DNA from: Physocladia obscura
Taxonomy: Eukaryota; Chytridiomycota; Chytridiomycetes; Chytridiales; Chytriomycetaceae
Assembly: GCA_027596945.1 (NCBI GenBank)
Contig: JADGJH010001436.1
Location: 1-10,023 of the forward strand
Direction of reading: 5' to 3'
Length of the DNA: 10,023 nucleotides
Below are positions 1 through 7,134 of the stretch, piece by piece. Within the stretch, counting starts at the first letter, position 1, and each line of letters opens with the position of its first letter. The notes beneath the pieces were generated by a model that was not told the DNA's origin, made no database searches, and was given only the letters and a program-made list of their open reading frames with translations. The translations under genes were made by a program, and so were the position numbers.

Positions 1-613
1 AAAAAACTCTCTACCCAAAACTACTATCAAGCTTAAGGCTCACAACAATCTAAGCCTTACAACTCAAAAACCAACAGTTTTTTGTCTTTAAATAAACATT
101 GAATTGCGTTTTGAATTCCATCGATTGAAGAATTTAATCCAAAATTCAATAATTTCATAAATCACAGCAATCATTTTGCAGAATATACTTATTTTTGATT
201 GTTTTGGCTTGGCTTACTTGAGTCTGAACAAAATTCAAAATTACATATAACAAGAAAAATTTTGATACAAAAATATTTAATTGCTCATATTTCAAAAAAC
301 ATAACCCTAAACAAGAAACCAACAATAATAAGTATCTGTAATTTCATTAACTTTGTTGCATATTTCTGTGCTTTATTCAAATGATTCAATGTAGATTTGA
401 ATCAAAGAGAATATTCATTACGTTTTTGTAGTATCGACTATTGATAGTTTTTTTTTTCCGTTTTGCTGAAAGTTTTGATTGTTTGTATGTCATTAGTTCA
501 TGAATTTTTGATTTATGTACTTTTTTTTATTGTGGGAGCAATGACTAGAGGTTTATAAATTATAAAAAAAAATAATATGATAAGTCGACAGAACTCTGAC
601 ACATACTGGTGCA
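1..613. other. A/T-rich stretch without a recognisable gene
   Basis: No convincing coding region is visible on either strand. The only open frame of note (199-384, +) starts with TTG and encodes a low-complexity Ile/Asn/Lys/Phe-rich peptide, as expected by chance in DNA this A/T-rich. The one structured part is the right end, about 515-650, which is a diverged copy of a repeat also found near 4990-5125 (separate entry). Confidence 0.6.
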
Positions 614-650
614 CTATTTTAGTTGCTTGGAATAGTGGAGACATTGATAA
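515..650 (+). repeat. Left copy of a dispersed direct repeat
   Basis: This stretch aligns with about 4990-5125 in the same orientation. The strongest block is 31 bases starting near 584 (GTCGACAGAACTCTGACACA...), matching 25 of 31 positions with the block starting near 5058 (GACGACATAACTCTGGCGCA...). Upstream, GTACTTTTTTTTATTGTGGG parallels CTACTTTTGTTTGTTGGGGG and the two copies stay roughly collinear. The two copies lie about 4.5 kb apart and bracket the ParA pseudogene and most of the repeat block. They may be ends of one inserted element or just two members of a dispersed family. Confidence 0.6.
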
Positions 651-1253
651 TAGATACAGAAGGTACAGACACTGTAGATGCAGTTGTGGTAACTGTCACC
701 TCTCCATGTGCAATCTTTCTCATTTGCATTTTTTGACGACTGTGATGTGAGTAAATTAAAATAGGTTATTACCTTTGAAGAGTTTTGGTCTGATTTTTTG
801 TCAAGTTTCTTGGGGAAATGCCTGCCTTTTATAGAAGTGAAAAGTAATCGAATAGCGCCACTTTAAAAGCTAGAATATTCTACAATATTCTTGCACAACA
901 GCAAGAATTGAAATAAAAAAACCTGCATAAAAAGAAATATCCCATTGTGAAACCAGTTTGTTTTTTGGTTTTGCAGCAATAACAAATGCATAGCTTCTAC
1001 ATGATGACACAAGTGCCCAACTGGAAATGAACTTGTATAATTTGAATGATATTTGTCCAAAATATATTGAGAAGGAAACCAAAGAGGGAAGCATAAGAAA
1101 TTCAAAATCAAGAATAGAAGTGGAAAGTAGAAAAAAATGAGATGGAGGAAATAAAACAACCAATAAAAAAGGAGATCAATTGTATTCTAGATTGCATTTA
1201 GCAATGAAAGCATTGCACCAGCTTTGAAATTGATGATGGCAATGTTTTTGAAA
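614..1253. other. Possible coding remnants, no assignable gene
   Basis: Two weak signals are present. On the minus strand a frame without an ATG stays open for roughly 85 codons and stops at TAG 614-616; its last part is Cys-rich. On the plus strand, from about 975 to 1232, one frame gives a charged Lys/Glu-rich peptide interrupted by one TAG and one TGA (after SRIEVESRKK). It is preceded by TTTTTTGGTTTTGCAG, which looks like a 3' splice acceptor. On the opposite strand of the same stretch two overlapping hydrophobic frames (863-1159 and 870-1163) are probably antisense shadows. No family was recognised for any of these. Confidence 0.25.
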
Positions 1254-2536
1254 TTATATGGCTTGTGCTGAAGCTGCAAGTATTCCAGGCCTACCTGGAT
1301 TACCATCAATTGCTGGAATGGCAGTCATATCACAAACAATTGGACTGGTATGTAGTTGAGCAGTCCTATTGATTAAAGAACAAATATGGCATAGAATAGG
1401 AATGACCATTTGTTTACCAGCATCAACTTGATTTGCCTGAAATACACAATGCAGTTTAAAAAATGTTTTTCTCACTTTGGCTGATATACTTTCATTTTTG
1501 TTGATATAATTTGTCATTAGATTTACCCAATTGCTAGCAGTACCATCAATTTGACTTCAAATCATGTTTGGAATTTTGTATGCTGTTACAAGAAATGGAA
1601 GAATTCTTGGCAGGTTTTTGGGATACAAGAATCTTTGGAGGTTTGCAATAACAGTGTTTGGGTCTTGAAGTTTCAATATCTCCTGTTGCCACTGATGCCA
1701 ATCAGGCAAAACATTTCTGAGGAACGTGTCCATTGCTTGGAGTGAAAAGTGGTCTTAGAAAATTGTCAGAAGTATGAAATCACAACTGATAATGAATGTT
1801 CTGTTCATTAAGCCAAAGAATGGCCCAAAGTCTACAATCATGTATTCACACTGGTGCCTTTTTGCAGTGTCAAGAAGAAGAGTACAAAAACAGCCAAATT
1901 TAACTATGGCAGCAGCATCCATCGAAGCAAGATCACGCTCATATCTGACCAGGCCTGGATTTCCTTGAATTAACCAAACATTTTTTTTTTGTAGATACCA
2001 TTCAAGTTTGGTGGTACCAAATCTCCAGCAAGTCCTGCAAATGCCAGTTCAAGTAATGTGCCAAGATTAGTTGGGTTCAATTGGTGTCCAACAAAGTTTG
2101 ACCAATTTAGATTTGTCTTAGTTGGTTCATCCATCCAAACCCTGTTATCAACTGCAAGTAGAGCATCATTAATTTCCTCTCCTTCAAAGTCTGGTTCAAT
2201 TACAGGATCATTAAGATGAGCTGTTAATGCTCTTGTCAAGTTACATTGTGGATCAGCATCAACCAGGAGAACTCTTTTGCCTTCTTGCACAAATGAATAT
2301 CCTACATTAAGGACCGTTGTTGTTTTGCCTACTCCACCTTTTGCATTATAGCAACCAATAATAATTTGATCATGTTGGGGATGACAAGCTTCTTGTTCAG
2401 GACCTCCACCGGTGCTTTGTGAAGGATTGAGTCTGGGTGAAGGAGAGTGTTCAAGGCTGGTACTGTTACTTTGCAAAGGTTTGCCTTTCTTTGTCACTTG
2501 TTTGCTGGAACTGGCCACTGACCTCTTGTTAGTCAT
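1254..2536 (-). pseudogene. ParA/MinD-family partition ATPase, decayed
   Basis: This is a deviant Walker A ATPase of the ParA family. Such proteins bind DNA non-specifically when ATP-loaded and move plasmids or chromosomes with a ParB partner. Taking the ATG at 2536 (MTNKRSVASSSKQ), a Ser/Pro/Gln-rich leader of about 55 residues precedes the core. The P-loop NAKGGVGKTTT (KGGVGKT, residues 66-72) carries the family's signature Lys. The A' motif LLVDADPQCNLT follows at residues 90-101. The Walker B-like IVDFGP lies at 1821-1838 and is followed by the typical second half (CDFILLTIF...DHFSL...DTFL). The frame breaks in the ten-A run (plus 1981-1990); one extra A would restore it, so a homopolymer assembly error is possible. 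Two more stops are TAA at 1755-1757 and TGA at 1557-1559. The last frame ends at TAA 1254-1256. Total length, about 425 codons, exceeds the 250-300 of typical bacterial ParA. Another in-frame ATG lies at 2572. Confidence 0.9.
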
Positions 2537-2984
2537 TTTTTCAAAGGTATTGTTTTTTTTCTTTGTCTTCATAAACAATGGACAAAGCACATTTTTTCTA
2601 AACAATAAATCACTAACAATACACACTATCTTGATATATTCTAAAAATATTTTTAGAACAAAAAGCTTGAATAAGTTAATTTTGTGGAGACTATTAATAT
2701 GAGTCCATTTGAATCTTATGATACTCAAAACAAAAAATAACATTTCTTTAACGCCTTTAAAATAACATTTTTTTTAATGTCTTTTTACATGCTGTATAAC
2801 ATTTATTTTATGTAGAGTATTGATAAGAATTGTGTGGGGTAAATTAATTAATATACGCATACCAGGCAATTTGTTAAATTCATATTATTTTTCATTCATG
2901 CCCATTTTTTGCATGGAACAATTTTTTAACTGATTTTCAGTGATAAGAATTGTGTGGGGGTATCTTTTGGAGTAACTGACCACC
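2537..2984. other. A/T-rich region upstream of the ParA pseudogene
   Basis: The ParA frame stays open upstream to 2743 but encodes Phe/Ile/Leu/Lys-rich low-complexity sequence that I read as non-coding leader or intron. Homopolymer runs of T and A are common. The right part holds two copies of a short repeat and a hairpin (separate entries). I could not define a promoter beyond general A/T richness. Confidence 0.5.
2821..2959 (+). repeat. Short direct repeat TGATAAGAATTGTGTGGGG, two copies
   Basis: The 19-mer TGATAAGAATTGTGTGGGG occurs at 2821-2839 and again at 2941-2959, exactly 120 bp apart and identical. A diverged form, TTGATAGGAATTGCGGGAGG, is seen at about 6880-6899. The core TTGTGTGGGG also begins the hairpin element at 3845. 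It therefore looks like a shared terminal motif of a repeat family. Confidence 0.75.
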
Positions 2985-2992
2985 ACACAATT
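2948..2992. repeat. Perfect 10-bp inverted repeat
   Basis: AATTGTGTGG (2948-2957) and its exact reverse complement CCACACAATT (2983-2992) enclose 25 bases. The right arm runs straight into a copy of the dispersed unit containing CATTTTCAAACTTGTAACTT. The same outer sequence, TTGTGTG...CACACAA, bounds the larger hairpin element at 3845-3985, which suggests related ends. Confidence 0.7.
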
Positions 2993-3038
2993 TGTATTGA
3001 TAAAAACCATTTTCAAACTTGTAACTTGTTTATCTCTA

Positions 3039-3218
3039 AATGAACCTATTAAAAAACTACACGACTGGGCCAATGCTGGAACAGATAATTCACCAGATGT
3101 AATTATTTGTGACTTCAGTATTGCTCAAATTTATGTCTATAAAGGTGAAATGACTGAACAAATTTTGACTAAATTTGTTACAGATTTTTTGATCAATTTC
3201 AAGTTCAGAACAAAATGA
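3039..3218 (+). pseudogene. Coding fragment, possibly transposase-derived
   Basis: A plus-strand frame reads NEPIKKLHDWANAGTDNSPD followed by VIICDFSIAQI, then stays open to TGA 3216-3218, and the same frame continues beyond it to 3452. It begins immediately after a repeat copy and has no ATG start. The short pattern with Pro, a hydrophobic run and DFS.A recalls the region around a catalytic Asp in some MULE-like DDE transposases; this is memory of a motif, not an alignment. From about 3140 onward the opposite strand gives a more protein-like reading, so only the first 40 or so codons are credible. An unrelated chance frame remains possible. Confidence 0.3.
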
Positions 3219-3771
3219 ATTTTGTCACCTGCCATTGTTGATGCTGATAACTTTCTCTCAGAGTTTGAATTCTCCAATATTGTACAAAATTTATCTAAAG
3301 TTTCTCTTGGATTCAATTCAGGAGGTGAAAATGATTTGAGATATTCTTTCAACAGAATCAATCAGACTTGTAGGAATTCCAAATTGCGTTCTGGTCTGGT
3401 TACATCAAAAACATATTTACAGCCTGACTTGGTTTTTAAACAAATGGTGTGATGGCAATCTCCAGGGACTGTTGTTTCATTTTGTGGTTATGCTTGATTT
3501 CTCTTTTGGTAGAAAATTTTTTTTTAAGTTTCAAACATTCCAGAAAAGGCAAAATTTTAAAGTCATGTGACATATACTTTATTGATATTTTTGATGTGTT
3601 GGATTTGATGGCATGTTTCTTGGTGGATTTGGTTTCTATTCAATGATAGAGAGTGTTATCTGATGCAAAGTTCAATAGAACTTCAATGGTATGATTTTTG
3701 ATTGTTGCATGCAATAGTTTCAATTCTTGCACGCAATAATTATTGTTGCATGCAATGACTTTAAGTTGCAT
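3137..3771 (-). pseudogene. Decayed coding remnant with Cys/His cluster, family unknown
   Basis: I do not recognise this protein. A minus-strand frame starts at ATG 3771-3769 (MQLKVIACNNNYCVQELK), crosses TGA at 3640-3642 and continues Lys-rich to TAA at 3436-3438. A second frame takes over from about 3487: NETTVPGDCHHTICLKTKSG, then CKYVFDVTRPERNLEFLQV, TGA at 3362-3364, then LILLKEYLKSF and on to a stop at 3137. The run CHHTIC...GC could be part of a zinc-binding site. At least one frameshift and two stops mean it cannot be translated as it stands. The first part overlaps the TTGCATGCAA array, so either that repeat lies within coding DNA or this open stretch is accidental. Confidence 0.4.
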
Positions 3772-3775
3772 CAAT
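3705..3775. repeat. Phased array of the palindrome TTGCATGCAA
   Basis: Four sites follow one another: TTGCATGCAAT at 3705-3715, TTGCACGCAAT at 3727-3737, TTGCATGCAAT at 3746-3756 and the shortened TTGCATCAAT at 3766-3775. Start-to-start spacing is 22, 19 and 20 bp, close to two helical turns, so the sites would face the same side of DNA. TTGCATGCAA is its own reverse complement. Such iterons are typical of binding sites for a dimeric DNA-binding protein such as an origin, operator or partition site. No function can be read directly. Confidence 0.7.
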
Positions 3776-3844
3776 GAGCACTAAAGGAATTAAATATATA
3801 CTCTACTTACTCCACAGCAAGTATAAAATAAAAATCTCTCACTT

Positions 3845-3985
3845 TTGTGTGGGGAATGCATTTTCTATATTTTTAAAATAATATTGATTTAACCTAAATA
3901 ACCTTTTAAGAAATTAATTTCAGATACTATTTCACTTTATCATTTGAAAAAACTTGTGCAAAATATAGAAAACAAGTCACACAAT
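3845..3985. repeat. Hairpin (MITE-like) element, copy 1
   Basis: The outer ends are TTGTGTG (3845-3851) and CACACAA (3979-3985). Inside, TTTTCTATATTTT (3861-3873) pairs perfectly with AAAATATAGAAAA (3960-3972). The interior CCTTTTAAGAAATT...TATTTCACTTT...ACTTGT is collinear with the interior of the larger hairpin at 5300-5567, and both share AATGCATTTTCTATATTTT. The two therefore look like diverged members of one family of short, non-coding inverted-repeat elements. No target-site duplication was identified. Confidence 0.65.
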
Positions 3986-3987
3986 TG

Positions 3988-4452
3988 GTATCGATGCAAA
4001 ACATTTTCAAACTTGTAATTTGTTTATTTTAAGCAATGTGAAATACAGTTACAATATATAGTCTTCAGTTTACTCATTTTTGATTATCTATTTTTATGTA
4101 GTTTTCTGTTTTATTATGCAGCACTATAGTCATTTTGAGAAATCAATCATTTCTTATTGATACAAAAATATTTCAAAACTTACAATCCGTTTATTTCAAC
4201 AATGCAAAATATTATAGTTATAACATTTTATTTACATGCTTTATTCAGTATTAATGTACATGATCAATCATATAAAATAATGAACTTGACTATAATATTC
4301 CACATTGTTGAAAATTGAATAAAATAATGCCGCATAATTAAAACATAAAAGTACATAAAGAATGCATTGATCAAAACTCTATAAATAATAACTGTATTTC
4401 ACATTGGTGAAAATAAACAGTTTGTTGGTTTGGAAATATTTTGCATCAATAC
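3988..4452. repeat. Large imperfect inverted repeat, 64-bp arms
   Basis: The left arm 3988-4051 (GTATCGATGCAAAACATTTT...) and the right arm 4389-4452 are reverse complements over about 64 bases with mismatches; 18 consecutive bases, TAACTGTATTTCACATTG, match exactly at the outer edge of the right arm. The arms are copies of the dispersed ~65 bp unit also seen in direct orientation near 2985-3034 and 4893-4957. A further degraded inverted copy lies at about 4473-4506. The spacer is 337 bases and contains a second, inner inverted repeat. Confidence 0.65.
4194..4313. repeat. Inner inverted repeat nested in the larger one
   Basis: The arm at 4194-4217 (TTTCAACAATGCAAAATATT...) and the arm at 4290-4313 are reverse complements at 21 of 24 positions, separated by 72 bases. 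The left arm belongs to another copy of the dispersed unit that starts near 4152 with CTTATTGATACAAAAATATT. With the outer arms, this gives a nested structure that could fold as a long cruciform. Confidence 0.6.
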
Positions 4453-4602
4453 AAATACCTTTCGTTTTCTGAAATTAAACATTTGTTGGTTTGGGTTCAA
4501 ACACATATCAATAATACACCTTCAATTTGAAGCATCTGTAACAGATTTCTTACTCAATACTCCATGTAAAATGCTTTTGAAGATGTGAAGCCACCATACT
4601 AC

Positions 4603-4861
4603 ACTAAATAAAAAATAAAAAGTATAAATAAAAAAGTATAAATAAATAAAAATAATAAAAATTAATAAATAAATAAGTGGTTTTAATTTAATTTTTTTTT
4701 CTGGAAAAAAAAAGACAATGATATGTATCAATATAAAATGGTGCAAATATAGCTGAATTATTTTTATTACTAAATAAAATAAAATAAATAAATAAAAATA
4801 AAATAAATAAATAAAAATAAAATAAATAAATAAAAATAAAATAAATATATAAATAAAAATT
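4603..4861. repeat. A/T microsatellite and ~19-bp minisatellite
   Basis: From about 4603 to 4680 the sequence is irregular AAATA/AAAATA repeats. From about 4772 to 4861 it becomes a regular tandem array with unit AAAATAAATAAATAAAAAT (19 bases), in roughly four copies, the last one interrupted by ATATAT. A minus-strand frame through it encodes only Phe/Tyr/Ile/Leu and is not a gene. Copy number is likely to vary between individuals or assemblies. Confidence 0.85.
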
Positions 4862-4892
4862 ATAGAGTGACTGAGCAATTTTACCCTTAATT

Positions 4893-4957
4893 GATTCTTA
4901 TTGATACAAAACATTTTCAAACTTGCAACTTGTTTATTTCAGCAATGTAAAATACAG
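4893..4957 (+). repeat. Direct copy of the ~65 bp dispersed unit
   Basis: The stretch TTCTTATTGATACAAAACAT then TTTCAAACTTGCAACTTGTT, TATTTCAGCAATGTAAAATA and CAGTTATAAT closely matches the unit at 3988-4051. Copies also occur at about 2985-3034 (direct), 4152-4217 (direct) and 4389-4452 (inverted). This copy runs on, through TTTACACACTTTTCATTTAC, into the dispersed repeat at 4990-5125, so the full repeat may be over 200 bp long. Confidence 0.65.
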
Positions 4958-4989
4958 TTATAATTGTTAGTTTACACACTTTTCATTTA

Positions 4990-5125
4990 CCTACTTTTGT
5001 TTGTTGGGGGTGATTCGCAAGGTTTGCGAATCATAAACAATAAAAATAACACCACGAGACGACATAACTCTGGCGCATATTTGTGCACAATTTTCAAACG
5101 ATGACAAATACATTAATAATATAGG
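4990..5125 (+). repeat. Right copy of the dispersed direct repeat
   Basis: This is the partner of about 515-650 in the same orientation. It appears better preserved: it contains the perfect dyad at 5011-5033 where the left copy has only a decayed version (TGACTAGAGGTTTATAAATT). The shared block GACGACATAACTCTGGCGCA... begins near 5058. The pair brackets the ParA pseudogene, the palindrome array and the nested inverted repeats. Confidence 0.6.
5011..5033. promoter_or_regulatory. Perfect 10-bp dyad with 3-base centre
   Basis: TGATTCGCAA (5011-5020), GGT, TTGCGAATCA (5024-5033) form a perfect inverted repeat. Such a compact dyad suits a dimeric DNA-binding protein, an att/resolution site or a small hairpin. 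It stands out because it contains CG dinucleotides in a very A/T-rich block. No function is established. Confidence 0.55.
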
Positions 5126-5299
5126 TTGCTTTAATTGCACAAAACTTAAAGCTCTTGCAATACATGTACTTTTTGTCAGTACTTGCAAAATTTTCTTTCG
5201 AAAACTCTAAAAGCAAACAATAGATATGACTTATAATATAAACAATTACAAGAAAACTTTCTATAGAATTTGTCATGTTTTTTCATTAGCCTCAAAAAC

Positions 5300-5567
5300 T
5301 TTCTACTTTTTTTTCTACTCATTTTCATTTGGACAATGCATTTTCTATATTTTCTACCCTTTTTCAAAAAGTTTATATTCAACTTCAATATTACATAATC
5401 TTTTAAAGGAGGAAAACTTAAAATCCTATTTCACTTTTTATTTATTTTAGACAACTTGTAAAAACTCGTAGAAAACATAGAAAAACAGTCACCCACATGA
5501 AAATGAGTAGAAAGTAAATGAGAAAGTTTGTTTGGTATGTGAAAAAAGGTAGAAAAAAAAGTAGAAA
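5300..5567. repeat. Hairpin (MITE-like) element with three paired arms, copy 2
   Basis: Three arm pairs occur in nested order. TTTCTACTTTTTTTTCTAC at 5300-5318 pairs perfectly (19 bp) with 5549-5567. TTTCTACTCATTTTCAT at 5312-5328 pairs perfectly (17 bp) with 5497-5513. TTTTCTATATTTTCTAC at 5341-5357 pairs at 16 of 17 positions with 5468-5484. The element could fold into one long hairpin of about 268 bases. The recurring word CTAC/GTAG at arm ends suggests internal duplication. It shares its core with 3845-3985. Small open frames within it (for example 5226-5450, +) are arm translations, not genes. Confidence 0.75.
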
Positions 5568-5744
5568 ATTGTTTTTCAAATAGAGTTTTGAAGTTTGATT
5601 AATTGTGTTGTGCTGTTATATTTTAGCTTTTTTTTTCAGAATCTATCTTTGGTTAAATTTTTGTGTTAAATTTTTCACCTCAACCAGTTAAAAAAATATT
5701 ATTTATTCAACTCCATCACTTCTTATATTAATGGTTTAAAGAAT

Positions 5745-6834
5745 TTAGGAGCACCAATTGAGAAATTCAAATTCATTTTCATCTGTATCTGAATTGCAGA
5801 TTGTCAAATTTTGAAATAGTGCAAGCACTTTCAGAGCCAATGAATCTTTATCCCTTTCATTCAAAGCATCCCAACACAATGAATATCCACCAAAAGGCCC
5901 AACTTCCAGCAGCCAAAAAGATTTACTCAACATTTCCCATACAACATCCAACCTGCAAAAGTCGAGATGTGATAAATTAAATGCCATTTGCCTTTTAAGT
6001 TGACCAAAAACTTTGGAACAAAACACAAGCACATCATCCATATGATCTTGATCTCTTGGTTTCATGGGGGTTGGAGACATTTGACCAGTATTGTTGTCAA
6101 TGAATAATTTGTTTAAGTGTAGGGGATGAAAAAAACCACCCTCTTGTTTTGCAGTTGATACAACTGCAATATATTGAAATTTGGCTTGGACATAGTAAAT
6201 TTTTAATTCTGAAATTGAAACTGATTCAAATCTTGACAGATCCAAATATTGGTGAGAGGAGTCTGTAATTTATTTGCTTTAATAAAGGATTTCAGTTGTT
6301 TGGTCATTTGCGCTTTGATTAACTAGTTTTTCCCTTCGCTTGACCAATTTTGTTTAATGATTTTTGAGCAAAGTAACCCTTTTATTTTTGTAATACTTCT
6401 CTTGTGTTTAAAAGTTCAGTTTTGAGAGTCAATTGTGACATCAATAGATGAAGAGCAACCTTGTCACAATCAGTGCAAATGCTTAGAGGTTCAGGAAACA
6501 GAATCACTTTGTTTTTGTTACCAAAGTGCTGTAATGTATTGAGAAATTCATCAAAATTTCGTACAGTTTCAATATCTTTGACCATTTGAGCTGAAATATT
6601 TGGCATCAAAAATATATTGATAGGTTCCAGCACAATTTCAAGGAGTTTTTGAAAATTTCACTGCATTCCCATGTCACTATTATTCAAGACTTTGAAGATT
6701 ATTGAGTATTTTGATGACTGATATGTTGTATTGCAATATTTGTGATAGTTGTGAGTTGGAAATAATGATAATGATTTGAATAAAATTTCTATGTTGTTAG
6801 AAAAATTATTGTGATTAATACATTTTATTTGCAT
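5745..6834 (-). pseudogene. Frameshifted gene of unknown family
   Basis: I do not recognise this protein, but the reading is strongly protein-like. The first segment starts at ATG 6834-6832 (MQIKCINHNNFSNNIEILFK), crosses TGA at 6658-6660, contains LSICTDCDKVALHLLMSQLT (a possible CxxC), and meets TAA at 6382-6384; the frame then continues Lys/Gln-rich with further stops. A second frame is credible at about 6322-6203 (MTKQLKSFIKANKLQTPLTN then IWICQDLNQ). A third runs from about 6250 to TAA 5745-5747 and includes KIYYVQAKFQYIAVVSTAKQ, PMKPRDQDHMDDVLVFCSKV and FWLLEVGPFGGYSLCWDALN. Total span is about 360 codons. The order on one strand argues for a single gene broken by two shifts, or for unrecognised introns. 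No catalytic motif was identified. Confidence 0.55.
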
Positions 6835-7134
6835 TCACGTCATTTTTCATATGGAGTAATGAAATTTTTATGATTTGTATTGATAGGAATTGCGGGAGGG
6901 CAAGAAATAGTAAAATTTATACTTGATACACTTTCCATTACATTATTGATATAACTTTGTAAAAAATCATGACAATTACCAACAATAACAATAACAATAG
7001 TATTTCCACCTGTATTGACAAACTAAATAAAAAGTACATAAGTGAAATTATGGACAAAAACAAAAACTTTCAGAAATAATATTTATATAAATTAGTTTGA
7101 CTATCAATCCTCTTTTTTCTCCCTTAAATTTACA
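6835..7134. other. Divergent intergenic region
   Basis: This 300-base gap separates the leftward unknown gene and the rightward P-loop gene, so it should hold both promoters. It is A/T-rich. The only recognisable element is a diverged copy of the TGATAAGAATTGTGTGGGG repeat at about 6880-6899. No clear TATA box or regulatory dyad could be singled out. Confidence 0.4.

Larger units (their letters stand above)
3772..5744. other. Repeat-dense block without a supported gene
   Basis: Nearly 2 kb hold no credible coding sequence. Open frames here are by-products of A/T microsatellite (for example 4522-4920, -) or of hairpin arms (5094-5450). The content is two hairpin elements, direct and inverted copies of a ~65 bp unit, a minisatellite and a dispersed repeat with a perfect dyad; each is listed separately. 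The unit copies share the core TTGATACAAAACATTTTCAA and CTTGTTTATTTCAGCAATG with variation. Confidence 0.7.

Noticed and set aside
740..772. Possible 33-nt GT-AG intron on the minus strand
   Set aside because: Very short, a multiple of three and open in frame, so the signals are probably chance.
2412..2702. 96-codon plus-strand open frame
   Set aside because: Antisense to the ParA leader and coding start, with low-complexity hydrophobic composition.
3222..3452. 76-codon plus-strand frame continuing after TGA 3216-3218
   Set aside because: The opposite strand gives a more protein-like reading with a Cys/His cluster over most of the same interval, so this is probably its shadow.
3705..3775. 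CRISPR-like reading of the regularly spaced repeats
   Set aside because: Repeats are only 10 bp and spacers about 10 bp, far below CRISPR dimensions, and the setting is not prokaryotic.
4522..4920. 132-codon minus-strand open frame of Phe/Tyr/Ile/Leu
   Set aside because: It is the translation of the AAATA microsatellite and minisatellite; no real protein composition.
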